A stretch of DNA of 13,689 nucleotides, taken from Candidatus Shapirobacteria bacterium. Lineage in GTDB: Bacteria > Patescibacteriota > Microgenomatia > UBA12405. A program made the position numbers and the translations under genes. Where the stretch lies: contig VFLE01000080.1 in assembly GCA_009885205.1 (NCBI GenBank), positions 1 through 13,689 on the forward strand. Reading direction: 5' to 3'. A model generated the notes under the pieces. It ran no database searches. It worked only from the letters and a program-made list of their open reading frames with translations, and was not told the origin of the DNA. Shown here piece by piece: positions 6,521 through 13,689 of the stretch. Numbering within the stretch: position 1 is the stretch's first letter; each line of letters begins with the position of its first letter.

Positions 6521-7991
6521 AAAATTGTTATCATTATTTGTTGGTCTTTCAATCTTATATTTTGCTACTCGACTTATCAATCTTACTTCCATTCCCGTTT
6601 TTGGTGACGAAGCCATTTACCTTCGCTGGTCACAAGTTATCAAAAATGTCGAAACCTTACGCTTTATTCCCTTAAACGATGGTAAACAACCCCTATATAT
6701 GTGGTTAGTCGTTCCCTTTTTAAAATTTTTATCACCTCTCATCGCCGGTCGTTTCTTATCTGTTTTGTCGGGTTTTTTGATATTAATACTTTTAACCATC
6801 TTATTTGCCATCTATCAAAATTTTTCTTCCAAAAACAAACAACCCCATCTATTTATAATTGAATCATTCTCCAAAAATTTCTATACCAATTTTATCCCTG
6901 CTTTAATTTACATTTTTTTGCCTTTTGCCTTTTTCTTTGATCGACTGGCTCTTCCCGACAATTTATTATCTGCCTTTGGTCTGTTGTCAATAATTTTAGC
7001 CGTATTGTTAGCCAAATATCCCCGTCTTGACTTATCCATGTTACTCGGTTTAGTTTTAGGTTTAGCTTGGATTACCAAGTCACCAGCCATTTATTTTTTG
7101 GTCCTATCACTTATTGCCTTTCTTTTTTTAGGAAATTTCAAAAAAATATATTACCCCATTCTTTCGATTGCCATCGGTTTTGGAATCTATAATTTACTCA
7201 GATTAGGTCCCCAATTTCACCAAATTAGTCTTCGCAATCTCGATTATATTTGGCCTATTTCCGAAATAATTCGCCATCCATTCGACCCACTTGTTCCCCA
7301 TCTCCGTGATTTAATCGCCCTATATACAAAATTTATTTCTTTACCATTAATTTTATTACTATTTATCAATAAAAAAAATCTAAATAAAATATTTTTTGTT
7401 TTATTTTTATCTTTTATCCTACCTCTAATATCAAATCTGGCCATAACCAAGGTTTTTACTGGTCGTTATATTTTATTTACCCTGCCTTACCTCATAATTT
7501 TATTATCCATTGGCATTACTAATATTTCAAAAAAATATAGATTTTTATTGATATTTTTATTTATCCCCAATCTTTTTTACCAATATCAATTAAGTACTAC
7601 CCCTTTTACCACCAAATTACCAAATTCTGAATCAGGTTATTTATCTGGTTGGACTTCAGGTTGGGGGATAAAAGATATCTCCCAATACTTAATTGAACGG
7701 TCAAAAACTTATAATGTTATTGTTGGTACCGAGGGTTATTTTGGTACCCTTCCCGATGGTTTGCAAATTTACACTGACAGTTTGCCCCAAATCACTGTCT
7801 TTGGAGTCAACAATGATTTGGTTGAAATTCCCACCAAACTAATCGATGCTCGAAATCACGGTGATGATGTTTATGTCATCAAAAACTCATCAAAAAACAT
7901 ATTTACTCCCTCTTTCCTCTCCCAGTTAAATTTAATTTCATCCTACCCCAAATCCGATAATTCGGCTATTTACCTTTACCAACTAAAATGA
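6510..7991 (+). CDS. GT-C fold membrane glycosyltransferase, ArnT/PMT-like
   Basis: This 493-residue polytopic protein begins MVNKKLLSLFVGLSILYF. The frame is open 42 codons further upstream, but that part lies in the GT2 gene and is not hydrophobic. The ATG at 6510 gives a proper first helix and has AGGGAG three bases before it, the only near-Shine-Dalgarno site in the window, although its spacing is short. The first outer loop has FGDEAIYLRW with D33 and E34, the catalytic acidic pair typical of ArnT and other GT-C enzymes, followed by GKQPLYMWL (58-66), close to the ArnT-like K(P/Q)PLxxW signature. About 150 C-terminal residues are largely soluble. Expected activity is outer-face transfer of a sugar from polyprenyl phosphate. 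It overlaps the GT2 upstream by 11 bp and the gene downstream by 4 bp (ATGA). The acceptor is unknown. Confidence 0.85.
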   Translation: MVNKKLLSLFVGLSILYFATRLINLTSIPVFGDEAIYLRWSQVIKNVETLRFIPLNDGKQPLYMWLVVPFLKFLSPLIAGRFLSVLSGFLILILLTILFAIYQNFSSKNKQPHLFIIESFSKNFYTNFIPALIYIFLPFAFFFDRLALPDNLLSAFGLLSIILAVLLAKYPRLDLSMLLGLVLGLAWITKSPAIYFLVLSLIAFLFLGNFKKIYYPILSIAIGFGIYNLLRLGPQFHQISLRNLDYIWPISEIIRHPFDPLVPHLRDLIALYTKFISLPLILLLFINKKNLNKIFFVLFLSFILPLISNLAITKVFTGRYILFTLPYLIILLSIGITNISKKYRFLLIFLFIPNLFYQYQLSTTPFTTKLPNSESGYLSGWTSGWGIKDISQYLIERSKTYNVIVGTEGYFGTLPDGLQIYTDSLPQITVFGVNNDLVEIPTKLIDARNHGDDVYVIKNSSKNIFTPSFLSQLNLISSYPKSDNSAIYLYQLK

Positions 7992-9679
7992 GATACCAAT
8001 CCAAAATACTCTTGGCCTTATTTGTACTAATAGTTCCGACTTTTTTCTTTTTCTTGCGCCCCAATCAATACTGGAACATGCACGATGATATGCAAATTAT
8101 TCGTCAATTAGAAATGGAAAAATGCCTATATGATGGTCAAATACCCTGTCGCTGGTCGCCCGACCTTGGTTTTGGCTATGGCTACCCGCTATTTAATTTT
8201 TACCCACCTTTACCCTATTTTATCGGCCAAATTTTTAGAACTATTGGTTTTTCTTTTGTGGTTACAGTCAAACTAACCGCCATTCTCCAAATTATTTTAT
8301 CGGCTGGTGCTATGTATTTACTTGGCTTGGCTCTATTTGGTCCTGTTGGGGGATTTATCTCGGCTGTCTTTTATGCCTATGCTCCCTATCGAGCCGTCAA
8401 CATTTATGTTCGTGGAGCGATGAACGAAGCTTGGGCTTCCGTCTTTTTTCCCTTGATTTTTTATTTTTCTCGAAATTTAATCCTCGACAAAAAATTTAAT
8501 TACAAAACATTTATTTTTTTATCACTTTCCATTTCCGGTCTCCTTCTTTCTCACAACCCCATGGCTTTAACCTTTATTCCCTTTGTTGGTGTTTGGTGTT
8601 TATTTTGGCTAATAAATCAAACCAATAAATTAAAAAAAATATTATTACTAACCAGTGGTGGTCTATTAGGTTTAGCCACCACCTCTTTCTACACTATCCC
8701 CGTTTTACTCGAGTCAAAATTAGTTCAGATCGAGTCAATGTTTGTCAATTATTATCATTACTCAGTCCATTTCGTCTCCTTAAAACAACTATTCATCAGT
8801 AATTTTTGGGGTGACGGTCCCAGTGTTTGGGGTATCAACGATGGCATGCCATTTATGATTGGTTACCTCCATTGGATTATTCCCTTATTACTTATATTTT
8901 ATTCCTTATATTCTCTCTTCAAAAAATCAAATCAAGGTATTGCCAAAGTTACCTTACTCCTGGGATTAATTGGTTTTTTTGCTGCTTTTATGACCCACCA
9001 AAAGAGTGGTCTTCTTTGGCTTTACCTCACCCCCATTCAAAAAATCCAATTTCCTTGGCGCTTCCTTTCACATTCTTCCTTTTTATTAGCCATTTGTGCT
9101 GGTTCTTTTGGAGTTTATTTCAAAAATAAGTGGTTAATTAGCTCAATTATTATTATTACTATAATTATAAACTGGCCTCATTACACTCCCATCACTTACG
9201 GCCCTATTGCCGACAGTCAAAAATTGTCCGGTCTAGCCTGGCAAAACCAAATCACTTCTGGAATTTATGATTATCTTCCCAAAACCGCTTCCACTGCTGC
9301 CAAAACTGCCGCCTTACCAATTATTGATAATATCAATATTGCTTCCCCAGATTATACCGTTACTGGTCTAAAAACTGGCACCGACTGGACATTTTTTAAT
9401 TTAAATTTAACCCAAAATGCCACCATTATTTTATCACGTCTCGCCTATCCTGGTTTTACTATTACTGATTTTGGTAAAAATATCACTTATAAAATTGAAC
9501 CAGAATTAGGTCGTTTTCAAATCGATCTACCAGCTGGCAATCATCAAATTTATTTAAAGTTACACAATACTCCCAACAGAACCATTAGCAACATTATTTC
9601 TCTTATGGCTATTGCTTTTATTTTATTTTCTTTATTTTCCTCTTATGGACGAACAACAAATTACCGATCTAAAAAATAA
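7988..9679 (+). CDS. Large membrane protein of the PTPS-related / YfhO-like group, putative GT-C enzyme
   Basis: This 563-residue polytopic protein starts in an ATGA overlap with the preceding stop. After the first helix it has NMHDDMQIIRQLE (H32, D33, D34), then RWSPDLGFGYGYPLFNF and YPPLPYF (55-78). That run is characteristic of the membrane family labelled '6-pyruvoyl-tetrahydropterin synthase-related' in databases, a misleading name, since the proteins look like GT-C glycosyltransferases. After about ten membrane segments comes an extracytoplasmic domain (about 400-535) with YPGF and LPAGNHQIYLKL, resembling the beta-rich C-terminal domain of YfhO-like proteins. A last helix (about 536-552) and a basic tail follow. 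C46 and C54 in the first loop could form a disulphide. The role is probably transfer or modification of a surface glycan, by context; no substrate can be named. Confidence 0.75.
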   Translation: MRYQSKILLALFVLIVPTFFFFLRPNQYWNMHDDMQIIRQLEMEKCLYDGQIPCRWSPDLGFGYGYPLFNFYPPLPYFIGQIFRTIGFSFVVTVKLTAILQIILSAGAMYLLGLALFGPVGGFISAVFYAYAPYRAVNIYVRGAMNEAWASVFFPLIFYFSRNLILDKKFNYKTFIFLSLSISGLLLSHNPMALTFIPFVGVWCLFWLINQTNKLKKILLLTSGGLLGLATTSFYTIPVLLESKLVQIESMFVNYYHYSVHFVSLKQLFISNFWGDGPSVWGINDGMPFMIGYLHWIIPLLLIFYSLYSLFKKSNQGIAKVTLLLGLIGFFAAFMTHQKSGLLWLYLTPIQKIQFPWRFLSHSSFLLAICAGSFGVYFKNKWLISSIIIITIIINWPHYTPITYGPIADSQKLSGLAWQNQITSGIYDYLPKTASTAAKTAALPIIDNINIASPDYTVTGLKTGTDWTFFNLNLTQNATIILSRLAYPGFTITDFGKNITYKIEPELGRFQIDLPAGNHQIYLKLHNTPNRTISNIISLMAIAFILFSLFSSYGRTTNYRSKK

Positions 9680-11099
9680 AACGACCGTTTCAATTATTTT
9701 TCTTTCTCTCCGTAATTTTGGTATCCAAGGTATTTCTATTTTTGGTTTTTTCTTACTAACTATTTTGTTGGGTCGGGCCGACGTTGGTTTGTTTGCCATT
9801 GTGGCCGAATCAGTCGGTATATTAGGTTATTTTTCTGATGTTGGTCTCGCCTCGGCCCTAATTCAACAAAAAGAAACTCCCAGTCGTTCCGAATTGCAAA
9901 CAACTTTTGCCATCCAACAATCATTGGTAATAATTGCCCTAATAATTGTTGCTATCGTCTATCCTCAAATTAGTTTGGCCAAATCCTACGGCCCCAAAGA
10001 ATTATGGATTTTAATTTCTCTTTGTTTTTCTTTTGCCTTGGCTTCACTCAAAACTATTCCCTCTATCCAACTCGAGCGTCAACTAAATTTTAAATTACTC
10101 TCGACTATCGATATTATTGAAAATACTACTTTTTATTTTTTTGCTGTTTTGTTTGCCTTTCTTGGTTTTGGAGTTTACGCCTATGCTATTGCCACATTTA
10201 TTCGAAGTTTATTTGGCATAATCGTCATTTATTATTTTAGCCCCTGGCCAATCGGTCTTTCTTTTTCACCAGATTCCGCTAAGCGTCTTTTTAAATATGG
10301 TATCCCATTTCAATTTAATTCTTTTATTGCCGTCGCCAAAGATCGACTCTCCAATTTATTAGTTGCCGGTATTATTGGTCGCGATTCTTTTGCTATTTTA
10401 GCCTGGGCTCAAAAAGGCCCTCGTCTACCTCTCAGTTTTATGGATGCTATTATGCGGGTTACTTTCCCGACTTTTTCTCGTATCCAAGATCAGACTGAAT
10501 TTCTCCGTCGCTCAATCGAAAAAAGTATTTATTTTATCGCTCTTTTTGTTTTCCCTACCCTTGCGGGTATCTCTCTTATCGCCCCCGATGTTATTAATCT
10601 TATCCCCAAATATTCTCAGTGGTTGCCTGCCCTTATTCCCATGTATCTTTTTACCATCAATGCTGGCATTGCCTCGGTTACTACTCCATTGACCAATGCC
10701 TTTAACGCTGTTGGCAAAATTAGTATTACTACTAAATTAATGATTATGTGGACAGTTTTAACTTGGATATTTTATCCTATATTAAGCCTAAAGTTTGGTT
10801 ATATTGGTACTGCTGTGGCTACTCTCATTGTCGGTTCCAGTTCAATTATTGTTTGGATTGTGGCTCAAAAAGTGTTTTCGGTCAATGTTTTTAAAGTAAT
10901 TCTTCATCCCTTTGTGGCTACTTTACTTATGACTATTTCGCTTTGGTCAATTAATTTGATCCATCTAAACTCTTTTATAAATATTTTTGCCAAAATAGTT
11001 GTTGGCATCGTCATCTATCTTGGTTACTCTCTTTATTTTTCCAAAAACGAAATAAGTTGGTTTTTAAAGCAAACAAAATGGCTAAAAAAACAATCATAA
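9645..11099 (+). CDS. Wzx-type polysaccharide / lipid-linked oligosaccharide flippase (MOP superfamily)
   Basis: This 484-residue protein has about 12-14 membrane segments and almost no soluble domain. An early SLRNFGIQGISIFGFF followed by LGRADVGLFAIVAES and FSDVGLASALIQ is the hallmark N-terminal region of Wzx/RfbX-like flippases (polysaccharide biosynthesis families), and the ERQLNFK motif around residue 146 is also typical. The frame could begin at a TTG at 9612, but the ATG at 9645 gives MDEQQITDLKNK, a normal short cytoplasmic N-terminus, and is preferred. It overlaps the upstream gene by 35 bp and the downstream one by 22 bp. Its likely job is to flip undecaprenyl-linked glycan units to the outer face, where the GT-C enzymes of this locus act. 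No Wzy polymerase is visible in the window. Confidence 0.9.
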   Translation: MDEQQITDLKNKTTVSIIFLSLRNFGIQGISIFGFFLLTILLGRADVGLFAIVAESVGILGYFSDVGLASALIQQKETPSRSELQTTFAIQQSLVIIALIIVAIVYPQISLAKSYGPKELWILISLCFSFALASLKTIPSIQLERQLNFKLLSTIDIIENTTFYFFAVLFAFLGFGVYAYAIATFIRSLFGIIVIYYFSPWPIGLSFSPDSAKRLFKYGIPFQFNSFIAVAKDRLSNLLVAGIIGRDSFAILAWAQKGPRLPLSFMDAIMRVTFPTFSRIQDQTEFLRRSIEKSIYFIALFVFPTLAGISLIAPDVINLIPKYSQWLPALIPMYLFTINAGIASVTTPLTNAFNAVGKISITTKLMIMWTVLTWIFYPILSLKFGYIGTAVATLIVGSSSIIVWIVAQKVFSVNVFKVILHPFVATLLMTISLWSINLIHLNSFINIFAKIVVGIVIYLGYSLYFSKNEISWFLKQTKWLKKQS

Positions 11100-12682
11100 T
11101 TATCGTTTTTTTGTTTTGTCTGGTTGCCCAAGTTATCCCCGTCATTCGCAGTGGCACTAGTATTGGCAATGGTCTTGGTTTTTGGGGACCAAATGGTCAC
11201 GATGGGGTTTGGCATTTGGCGCTTATTAATCAAATAAGTAATCCACTCGTTATAAATATGCCTATATTTTCGGGGGAAATTCTCCAAAATTATCATCCAT
11301 TTTTTGATATCTTTATCGCCTATATATCAAAAATTACCACTATTCCTTCGTCATATCTGCTTTTCCAGATATTTCCTATTTTGTCTGCTTTTTTTTATTT
11401 ATTTTTTAGTTTTAAAATCGGTAAACTAATCACCAAATCGGTTAAAGGCGGCCTAATTTTGATGTTTTTAAATACCATTAACACCTCTTTTGGTTGGGTT
11501 ATAAATTATTTTAAAAATAATAATTTCGAAGGTGAGTCTCTGTTTTGGTCCATGCAAAGTCCCAGCAACCAGCTCAACCCTCCATTTATTTTATCTTTAG
11601 TTTTACTATTGGCTTTAATTTATATCCTTCTTTCTAAAAAAAATATTTATTGGTGTTTGCCAATTTTAGTTTTCTTACCGGTAATCAAAGCTTATTCTGC
11701 CATACCTGCTTACTTACTTTTTTTATTTTACGTTATTAAAAATAAAAAACATCTCAAGATTTTTATAGTTTCCTTACTCTTATCTACACTTTTATTTTTT
11801 CAATTTAACAAAAATTCTTCCTCTCTTTTAATTTGGCAACCATTTTGGTTTGTTCGCTCGTTGTTCGAATCGACCGACAAGCTCTATTTCCCTCGTTTTA
11901 CCTCTTTGGCCCACTCCACCATCTTAAAACAGATTATTTTTTATACCATTGGCATTCCTATTTTTTTAATCGGCAACTTTGCCTTTAGATTATTATCATT
12001 CAAAAAAATACTCCCTAAATCATGGTTTTCTTTATCTTTATATTTTTCTATAATATTATTATCTTTAATTCCTCTATTTTTTATTCAATCAGGCACTAGC
12101 TGGAATACAATTCAATTTCTTTATTATGCCATATTTTTACTAAATATTCCCTTAGCCTCCTATTTGTCAAAAACAAATATTTTATTACCCATTTTTATTA
12201 TTGTTCTCCAATTATTTCCTCTTTTTGCCTCTTTTCCCCAATATTTAGGCAAAGTTCCTCCAGCATTTCTTCCCAATAGCGAAATTGATTGTTTAAATTA
12301 TCTCAAAAATCAATCCCCGTCAATCATTCTCACTTATCCTTATGATAATTATTTAAAAAATAAATTAACTACCCCATTACCCTTATATGCCTACACCACT
12401 ACTTCTTATGTTTCCGCCTATTCAAAACAGATTACCTATCTTGAAGACGAGATGAATTTATCTAACTCTGGATATGATTGGCAAACTAGACGTAAAAATT
12501 CGGAGAAATTTTTTAAACAAGAAAACGAATTTCAGGATAGGGGATTTTTACTTAACCACCAAATTGATTATGTTTATTTAACCACCAGTCAAAAAAATAT
12601 TACCAAACTAGATTTAAATAAATTATCTATCAAATCTGTTTACCAAAATTCAGATTGTGAAGTATACCAAGTCATAAAATGA
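11078..12682 (+). CDS. Polytopic membrane protein, probable divergent GT-C glycosyltransferase
   Basis: This 534-residue protein has a basic start (MAKK), a first helix, then an outer loop GFWGPNGHDGVWHLALI with H41, D42 and H46. An acidic residue in the first outer loop after helix 1, as here, is the GT-C pattern. A second loop (about residues 150-170) contains FEGESLFWSMQSPSNQLNPP. About ten further helices follow, then a soluble tail (about 400-534) with conserved-looking EIDCLNYL and YPYDNYL. I cannot tie it to a named family, though the layout is that of the GT39/ArnT and DUF2298-like group. The ATG at 11078 was chosen over a TTG at 11057 because of the basic residues before the first helix. 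It overlaps the flippase gene by 22 bp and ends the chain. Its stop codon lies within the next promoter. Confidence 0.65.
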   Translation: MAKKTIIIIVFLFCLVAQVIPVIRSGTSIGNGLGFWGPNGHDGVWHLALINQISNPLVINMPIFSGEILQNYHPFFDIFIAYISKITTIPSSYLLFQIFPILSAFFYLFFSFKIGKLITKSVKGGLILMFLNTINTSFGWVINYFKNNNFEGESLFWSMQSPSNQLNPPFILSLVLLLALIYILLSKKNIYWCLPILVFLPVIKAYSAIPAYLLFLFYVIKNKKHLKIFIVSLLLSTLLFFQFNKNSSSLLIWQPFWFVRSLFESTDKLYFPRFTSLAHSTILKQIIFYTIGIPIFLIGNFAFRLLSFKKILPKSWFSLSLYFSIILLSLIPLFFIQSGTSWNTIQFLYYAIFLLNIPLASYLSKTNILLPIFIIVLQLFPLFASFPQYLGKVPPAFLPNSEIDCLNYLKNQSPSIILTYPYDNYLKNKLTTPLPLYAYTTTSYVSAYSKQITYLEDEMNLSNSGYDWQTRRKNSEKFFKQENEFQDRGFLLNHQIDYVYLTTSQKNITKLDLNKLSIKSVYQNSDCEVYQVIK

Positions 12683-12694
12683 TAAAATAGACCT
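12680..12694 (+). promoter_or_regulatory. Putative extended -10 promoter, overlapping a stop codon, for the GT2 gene at 12695
   Basis: TG at 12680-12681, one base, then TAAAAT at 12683-12688 resemble an extended -10 box. The ATG at 12695 follows after 6 bp, again placing the predicted transcription start on the A of ATG. The TGA stop codon of the upstream gene (12680-12682) supplies the TGn element. No Shine-Dalgarno sequence or convincing -35 is seen. The geometry is identical to that at 2071-2085, which strengthens an otherwise weak motif match. Confidence 0.45.
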
Positions 12695-13624
12695 ATGAAA
12701 CCTTTAATTTCGGCTGTCATCAACGTCATCAACGAAGCAAATAGTTTAAATAAATGCCTTCATTCTTTAAAAAACTTCGCCGATGAAATAATTGTCGTTG
12801 ACATGGAGTCCACCGATAACAGCATTGAGGTTGCCAAAAAATATGGAGCCAAAGTATTTTCTTTCAAAGCCATGAAATATGTCGAACCCGCCCGCAATTT
12901 TGCTATTTCCAAAGCCACGGGCAAGTGGATTATTTTGCTTGATCCTGACGAATTTCTTCCCAAGACTTTAAAACACGAATTAAAACGAATTACTCTCCGC
13001 CACAACGTTGACTATGTCAAAATTCCCCGCAAAAATATTATTTTTGGCAAATGGTTTCACAATTCTCGAACCTGGCCCGACTATTTAATTCGTTTTTTCA
13101 AAAAAGGTTCTGTTATCTGGAACAAAGAAATTCACAGTCAACCCCAAACCAAGGGCAATGGTATTACCCTTCTTGACTCAGAGAAACTAGCTATCCGCCA
13201 TAATCACTATAATTCTGTCACCGAATTTATCATTCGGGCCTTGCGTTACAGCACTATCCAAGCCGAAGAATTGTTCAAAGACGAGACCAAACTAAAAATG
13301 AGTGACTTTATTTTAAAACCAGTCCAAGAATTTAACAGTCGTTTCTTTTTTGCCCAAGGTTACAAAGATGGTTTACATGGTCTAATTTTTTCTCTCCTCC
13401 AGTCCTTTTCTATTTTTCTAATTTATTGCAAATTGTGGGAAAAACAAGGATCAACCGAAAAAATTGTCTCCAAGGACTCTTTTGTCTCGGCTAGTCTTGA
13501 AGCTAGCTACGAATATACCTATTGGTTTACCAAATATTTCAAAGAAGAATATACCAAAAACATTTTCAAAAACAGTATTTTAAAATTAAAACTAATTATA
13601 AATCGTCTTACCAAAAATTTTTAA
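12695..13624 (+). CDS. Family 2 glycosyltransferase, WaaE/KdtX-like
   Basis: This 309-residue GT-A enzyme has VINEANSL (residues 12-18), IIVVDMESTDNS with D36, EPARNFAISKATGKW, and the metal-binding LDPDEF with D83 and D85. Further landmarks are IPRKNIIFGKWF in the middle and RHNHYNSVTEFIIRALRYS in the C-terminal half, which fit the WaaE-type branch of GT2 enzymes that add a hexose to a lipid- or glycan-linked acceptor. It lacks the features of polyprenyl-phosphate synthases seen in the other two GT2 proteins here. The C-terminal part has one hydrophobic stretch (about 228-247, GLIFSLLQSFSIFLIY) that may touch or cross the membrane. It starts 12 bp after the upstream stop and overlaps the next start by one base (TAATG). 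Sugar and acceptor are unknown. Confidence 0.85.
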   Translation: MKPLISAVINVINEANSLNKCLHSLKNFADEIIVVDMESTDNSIEVAKKYGAKVFSFKAMKYVEPARNFAISKATGKWIILLDPDEFLPKTLKHELKRITLRHNVDYVKIPRKNIIFGKWFHNSRTWPDYLIRFFKKGSVIWNKEIHSQPQTKGNGITLLDSEKLAIRHNHYNSVTEFIIRALRYSTIQAEELFKDETKLKMSDFILKPVQEFNSRFFFAQGYKDGLHGLIFSLLQSFSIFLIYCKLWEKQGSTEKIVSKDSFVSASLEASYEYTYWFTKYFKEEYTKNIFKNSILKLKLIINRLTKNF

Positions 13625-13689
13625 TGCCCAAAATCGCCATTGTCGTTCTTAATTGGAATCAACCTGCTCTCACCATCTCCACCATCAAT
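13624..13689 (+). CDS. Family 2 glycosyltransferase (N-terminal start only)
   Basis: The last 22 codons of the window open with MPKIAIVVLNWNQ, the N-terminal strand and loop of GT2 enzymes of the rhamnosyltransferase-like branch (VVLNWN). The ATG shares one base with the previous stop (TAATG), so the gene is probably co-translated with the WaaE-like GT2. Nothing further can be read because the gene runs off the edge. Confidence 0.75.
   Translation, partial: MPKIAIVVLNWNQPALTISTIN

Noticed and set aside
11033..11296. Minus-strand open frames such as 11033-11296 and 12760-13005.
   Set aside because: They lie opposite clear glycan genes, show no recognisable domain and have compositions expected from antisense frames.
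7989..12682. TGA as a recoded glycine codon, as in Absconditabacteria and Gracilibacteria.
   Set aside because: TGA ends the genes at 7991 and 12682 at natural protein ends, directly before the next starts, and no gene needs in-frame TGA to be read. The standard bacterial code fits.

Overview
The window is an AT-rich stretch of bacterial chromosome, almost entirely coding, with no RNA genes, insertion sequences or CRISPR arrays that I can see. Short intergenic gaps, overlapping genes, near absence of Shine-Dalgarno sequences, TGA used as a normal stop and a run of polytopic GT-C type glycosyltransferases beside an ftsE-ftsX-hydrolase operon suggest a Candidate Phyla Radiation (Patescibacteria) genome, most likely of the Microgenomates type. 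That placement is an inference from style and gene content; there is no marker gene here that fixes it.

Region 1 (1-2061) is a cell-division / peptidoglycan-remodelling operon: the 3' end of ftsE, complete ftsX, and a secreted coiled-coil protein with an M23 (LytM) metallopeptidase domain. The last is the most unusual gene here. Its M23 sequence elements occur in swapped order: the HxH half comes before the HxxxD half, and the protein ends just after the YLHL motif. That is what a circularly permuted M23 domain would look like. All expected catalytic residues are present.

Region 2 (2062-6520) holds two family-2 glycosyltransferases of the Dpm1/ALG5 type, which charge a polyprenyl phosphate with a sugar, and two paralogous GT-C membrane glycosyltransferases facing each other, separated by a 70-bp spacer that carries a heptamer tandem repeat. 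A symmetric, palindromic divergent promoter lies at 5733-5751.

Region 3 (5759-12682) is a co-directional, overlapping chain: GT2, two further GT-C-like membrane proteins, a Wzx-type flippase and another large membrane protein of GT-C appearance. Region 4 (12695-13689) starts a new unit with a WaaE-like GT2 and the first codons of another GT2.

Working model (inference): cytoplasmic GT2 enzymes make polyprenyl-phosphate sugars, the flippase exports lipid-linked glycans, and GT-C enzymes transfer sugars on the outer face of the membrane to a lipid, polysaccharide or protein acceptor, building a surface glycan. Four apparent transcription-unit starts have a TATAAT-like -10 box 6-8 bp before the ATG, which suggests leaderless mRNAs; genes inside units have no such box.
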